From the NCBI RefSeq assembly GCF_022788655.1, contig NZ_CP084953.1, positions 62,001 through 126,000 on the forward strand: a DNA stretch of 64,000 bases. The letters run 5' to 3'. A program made the position numbers and the translations under genes. Source of the DNA: Sulfitobacter indolifex. Its GTDB lineage: Bacteria; Pseudomonadota; Alphaproteobacteria; Rhodobacterales; Rhodobacteraceae. The notes under the pieces are model-generated. The model searched no databases. It saw only the letters and a program-made list of their open reading frames with translations, and was not told the DNA's origin. Shown one piece after another: positions 25,574-34,623 of the stretch; within the stretch, counting starts at the first letter, position 1; each line of letters starts with the position of its first letter.

Positions 25574-28111
25574 TCAGTCATCCTCTTTCAGCATATGCGC
25601 GATAGATTGAAGGATGACTGCGTTTGTATTGATATCGCTATAGGTTTTGCTTGGCTCTCCGGTCCTTTGGTTGATGCTGGATGCAAAGCCATTAGAGGTC
25701 TTGGCCTTGTCTCTTACGACGGTGAGCAGCCTGTCGCAAAACGGATGGTCCTTATACGCGGACCACAAGTAGGCCGCTTTTGAGCTGATCGAGAGATGCT
25801 CATCACGGAAGGCCTTCGTGCGATGAGCGTCTAAGCCTGCCACTGTGTCAGTGGCCCAAGCGCGCCCCTGCGCATCAAATTGCAACCCTTGGTACAAGAA
25901 CCAGGGTGCGTTGTTGATAGGCCCTTCTGAGACGCAGATGAGCCTTCCGGTTTCCTCATGCTCTTCGATTTGAGCGGCCAACAAGACATCAGCGAGATAC
26001 GCTGATTCAGGAGACATGCCGAACTCTAGCGCTTCCATCAGCAGAGGTTCCGCCCCAAGAGGCCCAATGCGCCCGCAGACTTCCAGCAAGGCCATCTGAC
26101 CATCAGGGCTGCTTTTGCCTTGGAACACTTCGTAGGGTGATTTCACTTCAATCCCCCAGGTCCGAAAGGCCCAGGCGGCATAATGTGCGCAATGTGACCT
26201 AAAGGTCGTTTCGAGTATGCCGTCCTCTACGGAGTAGACGACTCCATTCTGAACGATGTCTTTCAGGTCCCAACTTGCCACGGTGGGCGCCGCGCGATCT
26301 TTTACCAAAGGGTGCAGATCGAGGTTGTACAAAGCCGCCAGCAGCCGTCCGGCATCACAGCCATCAAAGTTTCGGTTGCCCCATTTGAACTTGTCAGTTG
26401 CAATCCATCCTTGGGGCAACAGCCGCCCTTGGGAGCGTCGGCCAGCAATGTTGGGCAAAATACGCCCGATCGCCCTTTGGAACTTCTGGGGCGAGATGAG
26501 TTCAAGGTCTACCGCCGCTATGAGTGCAAAGATATGGCTGCCCACATCCCACATTGTCACGGTTTCATGCAACCTTTGGTGGCCAGCAGCAAAGTTCACG
26601 GTGGCGGGGCAAAGGCCTGTTTTCGGATTGGTCCATCGGTCGAAATACGACCAGGCAACCTTGGCATCCGCCAGCAATTGGGTGCGGTTTTCGGCACTTG
26701 GATCAACGGGCGTTTTTGATAGTTGCGCCTGATAGGTCTGCGCTCTGCGAAAATGCGTGATGTAGGGACCCGTGGGAACGAGGCGCTTTACATAGTCTGG
26801 CAGTGATACGATCCGGGAAATGCCGTCATTCTCGATCGCGTATAGAGCGTTTTTGAAAACACGCCTGTAGGATTGATTCTGCAAAAGCTCCGTGGAAACA
26901 GCGAGGACACAGTCCGTCGTTCCAAGGGACCTTTCCAAGGTTTCCTTTGCTGATCCGACATCTTGAAGGCGCACTGTCGGCAGGCCCAAGATGTTCTTTG
27001 AGTTTAGCCCTGCCTTGGTTTTCTCGGTAAGTTCAGCTGCGATTCCATAGCCGTCATCGGCGGGAGCCTGAGAGGACAAATGCTGCCCTTTGTCGAAGAG
27101 CGCGACAGCATCCAAGGATCCAGAGGAAGGTTTTCCCTCCTTCAAAGAAATCCAGTACCCCAAAGCGGCGTCTGAGGCTGCGTCGGGCCCAGAGCTTGAG
27201 GGCAGTCCTTCAGCCTCCAGTTCGCGCTGGAAATTAGCTAAGGCGGCTTGGTCTTCTGCTGTCGCATTCCGCCCCACGACAAAATGCAGCGCTACATGTC
27301 TTTTATAGGCATAGGCGTCCCGAAACTGGAGATCGGAAGCAAGGATGGGGCTGACCCAGTGGTCGCCCGTCTGGGCCAAAACGTGGGCAGCAAATGCAGA
27401 GGCTGCGGACCCAAGCCCTGCTAGGGGGATGGTCAAGAAGTCTTGCGCAGAAAGGTAGAGGACGCGTTCCACCGCCCGGGGCTGGGGGAAACTATAGGCT
27501 TTCCGCGCAGGCTGCAGTTGTACGCGCTGACCACCGACCAGTCTGACAACACCGTCATCCCAAGCCTCAGGCCTGACTTCACGGCTCACCTGAGGGCGCA
27601 TCAAGACATTACGAATGCCAGAAGCCCGAACGCCCGAGGGAGCCACAGTTGTGGGCATCATATCGCAGGCGATGGTTTGGCTTTCGTCTGCATAGGGGGG
27701 GTGTTCCGTGGTGCCCCACACAGCGGCGTGCAAAGCGCGGCGCGTGTCGTGAACCGCACGCGCTTGGAAATAGGGGGTCATGCCCGCAAGGTTTTTCACC
27801 ATGGGCACGATCTGAAGCAAACCGGGTGTTCTTTGCAGCCGTGTTCTTAGAGCTTGCGAAAGCGCACTGCCTGGCTCCAAGGGCCCTGCGTTGAGGGGGG
27901 CTAGGTCAACCAGACAACTCACAGGCAACCCTTTGCGGGCAAAGGCATCCAGAACAATCGCGATGCGCTCAGGATCGGTGGTGGTATCCACATTGTCGAT
28001 TATGACGAGGGTGTTTTGAGGGGTGGCGGCCGCGCCACGACCTAGGGACGGATGCGCAAGCAAAAGCGGTGCTGCGGTGCCCCACCTTAAAAAAGTTCGG
28101 CGCTCGATCAT
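25574..28111 (-). CDS. Tat-exported DUF3131-type protein
   Basis: This 845-residue protein begins with a twin-arginine signal (RRTFLRWG, then a hydrophobic segment to about residue 28). The N-terminal half (30-330) starts like a degenerate polysaccharide-deacetylase barrel (TLVIIDNVDTTTDPER) without the catalytic His motif. The C-terminal part has the DUF3131 pattern WSYFDRWTNPKTGLCPATVN, TVTMWDVGSHIFAL and NFDGCDAGRLLAALYNLD, an alpha/alpha-barrel found in glycan-active proteins. It overlaps the upstream fusion gene by 4 bp (ATGA) and probably acts on the same polysaccharide in the periplasm. Confidence 0.75.
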   Translation of the reverse strand: MIERRTFLRWGTAAPLLLAHPSLGRGAAATPQNTLVIIDNVDTTTDPERIAIVLDAFARKGLPVSCLVDLAPLNAGPLEPGSALSQALRTRLQRTPGLLQIVPMVKNLAGMTPYFQARAVHDTRRALHAAVWGTTEHPPYADESQTIACDMMPTTVAPSGVRASGIRNVLMRPQVSREVRPEAWDDGVVRLVGGQRVQLQPARKAYSFPQPRAVERVLYLSAQDFLTIPLAGLGSAASAFAAHVLAQTGDHWVSPILASDLQFRDAYAYKRHVALHFVVGRNATAEDQAALANFQRELEAEGLPSSSGPDAASDAALGYWISLKEGKPSSGSLDAVALFDKGQHLSSQAPADDGYGIAAELTEKTKAGLNSKNILGLPTVRLQDVGSAKETLERSLGTTDCVLAVSTELLQNQSYRRVFKNALYAIENDGISRIVSLPDYVKRLVPTGPYITHFRRAQTYQAQLSKTPVDPSAENRTQLLADAKVAWSYFDRWTNPKTGLCPATVNFAAGHQRLHETVTMWDVGSHIFALIAAVDLELISPQKFQRAIGRILPNIAGRRSQGRLLPQGWIATDKFKWGNRNFDGCDAGRLLAALYNLDLHPLVKDRAAPTVASWDLKDIVQNGVVYSVEDGILETTFRSHCAHYAAWAFRTWGIEVKSPYEVFQGKSSPDGQMALLEVCGRIGPLGAEPLLMEALEFGMSPESAYLADVLLAAQIEEHEETGRLICVSEGPINNAPWFLYQGLQFDAQGRAWATDTVAGLDAHRTKAFRDEHLSISSKAAYLWSAYKDHPFCDRLLTVVRDKAKTSNGFASSINQRTGEPSKTYSDINTNAVILQSIAHMLKEDD

Positions 28112-31100
28112 GTCAGCTTTGCTTGATCAAAGTGAAAGCCCACGCGCGTCATCCGCCCCCAATTGGTCAAAGATCCCGTTACTGCCCGCCAGAGCGCCCG
28201 GATGACTGAAACATACAAGACCTGACGGTAGAAGATCCGCTGCACCGGAAGCAAAAGCAACAAGCGCCGATCCTCTGTAGGGTCCAATCGAAAGGCGATG
28301 ACGGCACTCGCGATTTCCAATGCCGGCAGGGCCAGATAGGCGATGATTAAAGGATTGGTTATGACGCTTGCGAAATCCTGATCCGTCGCGCCAATGTTTG
28401 TAAAAAACTCTATCACCAGGAGCACCAGAAACAGGTCTGCCAAGGGCGCGATAAGCGGCATCAAATACCCAAAAACCACCAAATCCGGTAAGGCTACGAG
28501 ACCTAAGTTGCGACGCTCAACCGTCGCACCGAGATGTTTCCAGCCAGCTTGCATCATACCGAGCGACCAGCGCAGCCGCTGCGTCATCAATGCACTGAGA
28601 GACCTTGGCGTTTCGGTTGTTGCAACCGCGCGATCTTCATAGATTACCTGATAGTCTGACCGTATCATCGCCATCGTCATGTCGGCGTCTTCTGTAAGCG
28701 TTTCAGTGGAGAAAATGCCCGCTTCCATTAGAGCTGTCGTGCGCCACGCCCCAATCGCTCCGGGTACAACGGTGATGGCATTAAGATATTCTTTGGCCCG
28801 GCGCTCAACAGCTTGGGCCGTGATATATTCAAGCGCTTGGAGGCGGGTGAGAAGGTTGTCTCGATTGCCCACAACCACCCGACCGGCCACGGCCCCTACT
28901 TTGGGGTCTTTGAAGTGCGCGGCCAGCAGGCTCACGGCGTCAGGAGCAATTTGGGAATCTGCATCAATGCAGATCAAGATTTCACTTTGTGCTTCATCAA
29001 GTGCGGCATTGAGCGCCGCAGCCTTGCCGCGGTTGGGCTGTCTGAGGACGGTCACCAGCGGGTGATACGCAAAGCTGATCGCTTTCTCGTAGGTGTCATC
29101 GGTCGATCCGTCGTCCACCACGATGATATCAAAATCTCCATACTCAGAGTAGAGGGCTTTGCGGATGCATTTTTCAATCACGCGCGCCTCATTGTAGGCA
29201 GGGATCACGATTGTGACCGAGGGCTCGTGCTTTGAAAGGGGCGGTGCATGGCGCCGGCGCCTTGCCGCCCAGAAAAGAAGACTGATTGAGCGGCAAATGC
29301 CGATTGCGAACACGGTCCAGAAAGCAATCTGGAGAAGAGACCAGCTGTTGCCCACGGCCAGAAAGGACATGCTGCCGAAGGTGGATGTCACGCGATCTCC
29401 ATCTGGCATCAGCATGTCTGGTGAAACCCCTAGAAGGTCAGCAAGGGTGGTAAAGGTGTAGCCTTTGAGCCGCAATTCAGAGATCACCCGCGGGAGAGCC
29501 GCAACGGTCTGGCTCTGATCCCCGCCCCCATCATGGAGCAGCACGACGCCCCCGGCATTGAGCTCTACCTGCCTGATGATCTCATCTGCCAGCTCATCGG
29601 CGGTTTGAGTGATCCAGTCGCGCGGCACGACGTCCATCCCGGCAATGATGTATCCCGCATCCTCAAGGGGAAGAAGAGATGCGACTTCCTTGGATGTGAT
29701 AGGGCCGCCGCTGCGCATATAGGGTTCGCGATAGAGCCGCATGTTTTTGCCAGTTATGCCGTTGATTAACAACTGCGTAGAGTTGACTTCAACCCGGGCC
29801 CGGGAGGCGGAGACCTCTCCCATATTTGGGTGTGAATAGGTATGCGAGCCCAGCTCATGGCCTTCCGCAAGAATGCGTTTTATTAAATCCGGGGCGGCGA
29901 TCGCGCTGTTGCCCAAAACAAAAAATGCGCCGGGCGTTTGGGTTTCGCGCAAAATATCCAAAGCGGCAGGGGTGTGCTGAGGATGGGGGCCATCATCAAA
30001 GGTCAGAACCACCTTATTAAGCGCGCCAGCGCCGTAAAGCCGCACGGCCCCTGCCCGCGGCAACTCGCTATAACTTACAGAAGTGACTTCATGGGTGGTG
30101 GGGTCAATCAGCACGGTACGTTTGCCTACACGTGGCATGGAAATCGGCGCGACAAAGGGGCCTTCCCCGAAAAGCTCAACGTAGTCTGATAGAACGATGT
30201 TTTTGAGGCTTTCGCCGGAGAGTGCCGTGTCGCGCGTGGTCTGGTCGAGAACCGCCCAAATTCCTGGGTCTTCATACCCGAGCCCACTGAGACCGATTGC
30301 GGCAATACCTTTATTTTGCAACGTGAGAATTTGATTTTGCGTTGAAGCGGCGTCAAGCATCCAAACCCGGTGCTGCATTCCCTTGGCATCTATATAGCTT
30401 GCCCGGGTGTTTCCGGCCTGAGGGGTAAACTCTGTATTCCCTCCCTCTTCCGCGAGCGCAGACATGGTTTGCGCAAAGGACTGGATTTCCGGCCGAGGTT
30501 GGCCTGAGACCCAATCGACGGTGTGGGTCCCCAACTCAATGACCAGCTTCTCAGGTGCTACATGCTCTTGGAGGGACGTCACATGCGCTTCAAACCACTT
30601 CTTATCTGCCAGTGGCTGAGGTGCGGAGCCGATCCAATACTCCTGGTAGCCATTGACGATGACCGTATCAAAGAACCGGTTCGCTAGGACCAAAAGACTG
30701 TTCGGGGTGCTGCTTGGAAGCTTCACGCAAGATGTAAGGCCCTGCGTGCTTAATGCAGTCGCTACTTGTCGACCTAAGGTGCTGAAGGTTTCGATAGTCA
30801 AAGGGACCAAAGGGCTTGCGTCTAGGCAATACCCCGTCACGGCATCATCTTGAGAGGGGCGGTCAAAGAAATCTGACAGAACCGTTGCCACTTGCGTGGA
30901 CCCGTTCGGGGCCGTCAAAAACCTTGTTGCGGTGGCGTCCAGCTGAAGCAGAGGCATGATGCCCACTCTGGGGCTCTTTTCAACATACTCCAGCAGCGGA
31001 TCACGGGTGCCTGAGCTTACGCCAACAACTTGTGCCTCCCCCTCGGCCACCGTGATATGAAACCAGGTGGGCAAGACCACATGAAGGGTATCACAGCTTT

Positions 31101-31557
31101 GTCGGAGAGATTTTGCCGCCCAAGGGAGCTTGGCAGGGACAACCGCATAAACCTTTTGCCTTTGCGCCGGGGCATCACCTGTCAAACATTGGTATCTCAG
31201 ACCTTCTTGCCGCGCATAAAGCTCTATCGCTGCAAGGTTTGGCAGTTCATTGCCCTCCTGCATGGGGAGACGTCGCGGATTAGACCGCATGCTTTGCTCT
31301 TTTAACACGCTGATAGGTTCAGGCAGTGCCGCTTCCAAGCCGCCATCCGAGCCCACCGTCATGGCAAAAAGCATCAGCCAAACAATAGCGCCAAGGGCGA
31401 CAGTCCCGACAGATAAAAGAACACGCGTTTTCCTTCGGCGGCTAGGGTCCAGAAAGACGCGATCTGACAGCCCACGGCTGGTGCGAGGCGCATGGTACCC
31501 CCGCTCACCCCCCGCTGTTTTGTCAGCGCTTTTCTTTGGCCGCCCAATATTACGCAT
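28108..31557 (-). CDS. GH18-like / NodB deacetylase / GT2 synthase fusion protein
   Basis: This 1149-residue membrane protein has one N-terminal span (45-67). A periplasmic GH18-like region follows (about 135-460), where GYCLDAS (242-248) replaces the DxxDxDxE motif. A NodB deacetylase comes next: TFDDGP 519-524, HTYSH 572-576, REPY 610-613, LLHDGG 673-678. After a second span (about 733-763) comes a cytoplasmic GT2 domain: DDGST 815-819, DAD 865-867, TEDAD 955-959, QRLRW 993-997. Further spans lie at about 1020-1090. PgaB and PgaC carry similar domains as separate proteins in PNAG synthesis. Here synthesis and deacetylation are on one chain, so a partly deacetylated amino-sugar polymer is the likely product. 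Confidence 0.9.
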   Translation of the reverse strand: MRNIGRPKKSADKTAGGERGYHAPRTSRGLSDRVFLDPSRRRKTRVLLSVGTVALGAIVWLMLFAMTVGSDGGLEAALPEPISVLKEQSMRSNPRRLPMQEGNELPNLAAIELYARQEGLRYQCLTGDAPAQRQKVYAVVPAKLPWAAKSLRQSCDTLHVVLPTWFHITVAEGEAQVVGVSSGTRDPLLEYVEKSPRVGIMPLLQLDATATRFLTAPNGSTQVATVLSDFFDRPSQDDAVTGYCLDASPLVPLTIETFSTLGRQVATALSTQGLTSCVKLPSSTPNSLLVLANRFFDTVIVNGYQEYWIGSAPQPLADKKWFEAHVTSLQEHVAPEKLVIELGTHTVDWVSGQPRPEIQSFAQTMSALAEEGGNTEFTPQAGNTRASYIDAKGMQHRVWMLDAASTQNQILTLQNKGIAAIGLSGLGYEDPGIWAVLDQTTRDTALSGESLKNIVLSDYVELFGEGPFVAPISMPRVGKRTVLIDPTTHEVTSVSYSELPRAGAVRLYGAGALNKVVLTFDDGPHPQHTPAALDILRETQTPGAFFVLGNSAIAAPDLIKRILAEGHELGSHTYSHPNMGEVSASRARVEVNSTQLLINGITGKNMRLYREPYMRSGGPITSKEVASLLPLEDAGYIIAGMDVVPRDWITQTADELADEIIRQVELNAGGVVLLHDGGGDQSQTVAALPRVISELRLKGYTFTTLADLLGVSPDMLMPDGDRVTSTFGSMSFLAVGNSWSLLQIAFWTVFAIGICRSISLLFWAARRRRHAPPLSKHEPSVTIVIPAYNEARVIEKCIRKALYSEYGDFDIIVVDDGSTDDTYEKAISFAYHPLVTVLRQPNRGKAAALNAALDEAQSEILICIDADSQIAPDAVSLLAAHFKDPKVGAVAGRVVVGNRDNLLTRLQALEYITAQAVERRAKEYLNAITVVPGAIGAWRTTALMEAGIFSTETLTEDADMTMAMIRSDYQVIYEDRAVATTETPRSLSALMTQRLRWSLGMMQAGWKHLGATVERRNLGLVALPDLVVFGYLMPLIAPLADLFLVLLVIEFFTNIGATDQDFASVITNPLIIAYLALPALEIASAVIAFRLDPTEDRRLLLLLPVQRIFYRQVLYVSVIRALWRAVTGSLTNWGRMTRVGFHFDQAKLT

Positions 31558-32039
31558 TTACGCCTTCGCATCTACAACCTGTCGTATAGGAGCGTTTGCG
31601 GCGTAGCACTGAAGTCCGGCGCTAAAGCAGGAGCGGGCGGGTCAGAGTGTAAAAGTTAAAGAAGCACAACCGAGTTAGGCGCTATCCTGATTAACTTGCG
31701 CTCACCTATATATCATCGGCGCGCACGAACCCGTTCGAAATCCAAATACTTTATGTGGCTGCAAAGCCTATACTGCGTCGATTATAAATGAAGGCAGAAG
31801 TATGTCATCTCATTGCCCAATTTATGCCCATTTTGCAATCTTGGGTTGATCTATTGTTTCTCTTTATTGAACGCTGACGCAAAGAAAGCCGGATTGGTCA
31901 TTTGAAGACTAAAAAGTAGGCCAGCCAAAAGTTTAGCAGTCAGGCGATTCGCACCTCCCTATGGCAGATGACCGCTCATTTTTGGCCACAAGATTTAAGA
32001 ATCCTTGACGACAATACCCTCTTGAAACAACATAGGATC
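31558..32039. other. AT-rich intergenic stretch upstream of the fusion gene
   Basis: No gene is recognised here. It should contain the leftward promoter for the fusion/DUF3131 operon. A good -35 box, TTGACG at 32005-32010, with CAACAT 17 bp later, points rightward into the candidate small RNA. Confidence 0.45.
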
Positions 32040-32105
32040 AATCGTGTTCCCTACAGCACACGGTTGCCCAGTAACGGCTGCAACTTCGGTTGTAGCCGTT
32101 TTTTT
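32040..32105 (+). ncRNA. candidate small RNA with intrinsic terminator
   Basis: A rightward promoter-like pair (TTGACG at 32005, CAACAT at 32028) is followed 40-65 bp later by a very strong terminator, and no open reading frame lies between them. The expected transcript is about 66 nt, with a single-stranded 5' part and a 3' hairpin. I do not recognise it as a known RNA family. This is inferred only from the orphan promoter-terminator arrangement. Confidence 0.4.
32073..32105 (+). terminator. strong orphan intrinsic terminator
   Basis: AACGGCTGCAAC and GTTGTAGCCGTT form a 12-bp stem with one G-T pair. They are closed by the stable tetraloop TTCG and followed by at least five T. No gene precedes it on this strand for over 500 bp. 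Confidence 0.85.
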
Positions 32106-32259
32106 ATTTCTTTCAGGTAGGCGCTCTTTTTCAGGGCCCACAATGATCTGCCTTGAATTTTTTAGGTCTCGATGTGGATTACTTCAAACCCGCTTGCACC
32201 AGCCGTGCCCGAGTTTTTCCCGCGAAGACGACAGTAGAAGACTACCGCTCACCGAGGCC

Positions 32260-32742
32260 TTATATTCCAAGCTTCTTTTTGAGCCCGGCGACTTCATCTT
32301 GGTATATGTAGCCGCGGGTTAAGCTTGCGTCCCCCTTAACGGGCCACCATTCTGACTGTCCTGGATAGCTGCGCCAGACGCGGTCAAAACGGTCAACCAC
32401 ATGCTGGATGCAGCTTTTTTCTCCCGGAGAGCTGCCGGCGCGACCGTTATTGGGCCAGTACCATGTAAGGTTGTGACACATGCGCCCGTAGCTATCGACG
32501 GTCCATGTGCCCGCGCCCAGGCTGTCGCTGCTCTGCGCGCACCAGGCCCGAGCTTGATTGTTCGGACCAAAATAAATGCCGCCGTCACAGTCTGCGTCCC
32601 ATTGTTCGGTTTTGCCAATATAAGCTGCAATGACTTGGCTGGGTGCGGGGGTCTGTGCCTTGTAAGGCAAAGGATCGGCCATCGCGCCGACCGGAAGAGC
32701 CGCGATGAGACAACAAGCAAGCCAAGATCTTCGACCAAACAT
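32260..32742 (-). CDS. DUF995-type secreted protein
   Basis: This 160-residue protein has a signal peptide (cleavage near AMADPL, residue 22). The mature domain matches DUF995: VIAAYIGKTEQWD, DGGIYFGPNNQARAWCA, a Gly/Thr-rich GAGTWTVDSYGRMCHNLTW block and a final C-containing helix. Four cysteines suggest periplasmic disulfides. The function is unknown. In alphaproteobacteria DUF995 proteins often lie near polysaccharide genes (from memory), which fits this neighbourhood. Confidence 0.7.
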   Translation of the reverse strand: MFGRRSWLACCLIAALPVGAMADPLPYKAQTPAPSQVIAAYIGKTEQWDADCDGGIYFGPNNQARAWCAQSSDSLGAGTWTVDSYGRMCHNLTWYWPNNGRAGSSPGEKSCIQHVVDRFDRVWRSYPGQSEWWPVKGDASLTRGYIYQDEVAGLKKKLGI

Positions 32743-33023
32743 GGGAGAACCCTTTCCACAGAAGGAACCGTAAATGCTATGCTCAGCGGATTTATGGTCT
32801 CATGTCAATATTTATCCCTCAGGCTTTTTGCCCGAACAATCTTGCATATGATGCGTGCTTAGCGAACTGAAAACGAGCATAAGCCCTGCCCTTTCAGTAC
32901 TTGTGAAAATCACAAACGCGATACCTAAAGCATTAAATCTACTAACATAACTTGAACAGATGATATCGCATGCATATTAAACTCCATTAGAGGCTCAGCT
33001 CGAAAGAAAAATGGAAACCATAT
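32743..33023. other. intergenic region upstream of the H-NS-like gene
   Basis: This 281-bp AT-rich gap between divergent genes should carry both promoters. No clear operator is visible. Confidence 0.4.
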
Positions 33024-33380
33024 ATGATCGATAAAAGTGAACTGAAGACAATGTCTCGCAAAGAGCTCGAAAAGCTTTTGAATGATGTCCAAAAAGCGTT
33101 AGCATCTGCAATAGCGAAGGATCATCGTGAGGCAAAGAAGGCTGCTTCCAAAGCAGCTGCTGAGTTTGGCTTTTCGCTAGGTGAAATTGCAGAACTCGCA
33201 AGCCCGGTGCCCGCGAAGACAAAGCGCAAAGCAAAAGCTGCTAAAAAGCCGTCGAAACCCGTCTTTTCCAATCCTGCCGATAAGACGCAAACTTGGACTG
33301 GAAAAGGACGGCAGCCCAACTGGTACCGCGATCAGATTACCGCAGGAACCGCGCCTGAGACAATGCGCATTGCAGACTAA
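33024..33380 (+). CDS. H-NS family nucleoid protein (HvrA/Spb-like)
   Basis: This 118-residue protein has an N-terminal coiled coil for oligomerisation (about 5-50), a Lys/Ala-rich linker (60-80) and the C-terminal H-NS DNA-binding signature NPADKTQTWTGKGRQPNWY (about 84-102), including the TWTGKGRQP minor-groove loop. H-NS proteins silence AT-rich acquired DNA. Being encoded within an accessory region with strongly AT-rich promoters, it may regulate neighbours in trans. It is complete and of normal length. Confidence 0.92.
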   Translation: MIDKSELKTMSRKELEKLLNDVQKALASAIAKDHREAKKAASKAAAEFGFSLGEIAELASPVPAKTKRKAKAAKKPSKPVFSNPADKTQTWTGKGRQPNWYRDQITAGTAPETMRIAD

Positions 33381-33415
33381 TGAAGCTTTGGCCCTCGCGA
33401 CTGCGAGGGTCTTCA
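33381..33415 (+). terminator. hairpin after the H-NS-like gene
   Basis: CCCTCGC and GCGAGGG form a stem closed by GACT. An outer TGAAG/CTTCA pair lengthens the hairpin, so a continuous structure starts right after the stop codon. The T-tract is weak. Confidence 0.55.
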
Positions 33416-33479
33416 TCCCTTTACTAGCCATATTTTCAGGCTTGGACCCTGTTTCCTGAACAAGTAGACAAAAGCTTGT

Positions 33480-33874
33480 TCAAGGGACGGCGTCGACACG
33501 CACCCGCGCCCACTTGATCGCATCTGGATCTTGTTCGGCAAGGCCGTTGAGTAAAAAGTTGGCGCGCTCTGCGATATATTTTTCCATGTCTTGGATGTAA
33601 TGCTTCGCACCGTCATCCATCGCCATGATTTCTTCAGCGGCTTGAGGCAGCAGAGCGAGAGCCGTTCGGCAAAGCTTCACTACCCGCCGGAGGATCAAGC
33701 TAGGATTTAGCCCGACAAGCGCAGCTTCGCGCTGCCAATGCCGGCCTTTGACATGATCCCCGTCCCATCCCGCCGCAAGCCCCGGAGGTTTTGCCAGTCG
33801 TTAGCATAGGTCAGGGTCGCTCCAGTCTCATCTGGCTTGATTTCGGCCACTTCCCGGCTCTCGTAGAAGATCAT
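33480..33874 (-). pseudogene. hipA toxin kinase remnant with large internal deletion
   Basis: The leftward frame starts ATG 33874 with a HipA-like N-terminus (MIFYESREVAEIKPDETGAT, then LTYANDW). After about 25 residues the frame is lost. In another frame the extreme C-terminus of HipA resumes: KPPGLAAGWDGDHVKGRHWQ, then REAALVGLNPSLILRRV, ending at 33480. The kinase core of about 300 residues is missing. The two ends share one locus, so this is an internal deletion, not two genes. It lies 4 bp after the hipB remnant. Confidence 0.7.
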
Positions 33875-33878
33875 CACT

Positions 33879-34154
33879 TCAATCCTCCAACGGTGGAAGG
33901 TCGTCGGGATTTATTTCAGGGAGTTCTTCTTTCGGCGTTATGCTTTGCGCCTGCACAATAACAGGTTCGATACCCAGAAAGCGCGCAATCCTCAGCGCGG
34001 GTCCGATCCGAAGGGTGGGCTTGCCGCCTTCCGTCTCGATGACATAGCGTCGACAAACTCCGGTGCTGTTAACCACACCTTCCTAACGTAAACCTAGCGC
34101 CTTGCGTTGGCTACGAACCATTTCGCCATAAAGGCGGGCCTCCTCGACCCCCAT
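33879..34154 (-). pseudogene. hipB antitoxin remnant with internal stop
   Basis: From ATG 34154 the leftward frame reads GVEEARLYGEMVRSQRKALG, then LR followed by TAG, then VNSTGVCRRYVIETEGGKPT, LRIGPALRIARFLGIEP. This is an XRE-type helix-turn-helix of HipB type, in which the TAG replaces the expected Gln of the GLRQ motif (one transition from CAG). The downstream half remains open to 33879. The antitoxin therefore cannot be made whole, unless translation restarts at an internal GTG near 34076. Confidence 0.75.
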
Positions 34155-34235
34155 AAGCTCCGGGACCAAAAGTTTTGACGTTGGGGGGCCGGCTGCTCAC
34201 TGCAACTCCGCATGATCGGCGGCCCTTAAAGGAGA

Positions 34236-34303
34236 TGGTCCCGATCGGTTACTTAGGAGTGTTCTCGCTTGGGTTTGCGAGCAAATGGTACCGATCGGGA
34301 ACA
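34236..34303. promoter_or_regulatory. pair of palindromic operators, probably for HipB
   Basis: Two copies of an 18-bp element (ATGGTCCCGATCGGTTAC at 34235-34252 and ATGGTACCGATCGGGAAC at 34286-34303) lie 51 bp apart and match at 15 of 18 positions. Each contains the palindrome CCGATCGG. They lie 80-150 bp upstream of the hipB start. HipB autoregulates through multiple palindromic sites, so this is the likely role; assignment is by position. Confidence 0.5.
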
Positions 34304-34623
34304 TATAAATCGATATCAGTTTCCAGACCCGAAATGAACGTACCGGATGTCAGCAACCTTTCTGGATAGGGCTAAGGCTCTTTGGCGAGAAGTGACAAAG
34401 GCACTCGCACTTTTAGGCGACAACTGCTTCATACGCTGCTTTGTTGATCCGAAAGCTACAGACCCCGCATTCCAGTGGGCGATCCAACCCTGAGTTGCCA
34501 TATTGTTGTCATTTTTATAGCCAGTTTTGTTTTACCGGCATATCCTTTTGATTACGTGGCGATTCTCCCGCGTGGGTTGCACGAGAATTGCCTGATAAGG
34601 TTATTCTATTTAGGAGTTTCAAC
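34304..34623. other. region between hipB operators and the DUF4214 gene
   Basis: Nothing is recognised in these 320 bp except the presumed rightward promoter of the DUF4214 gene near its right end. Confidence 0.4.
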
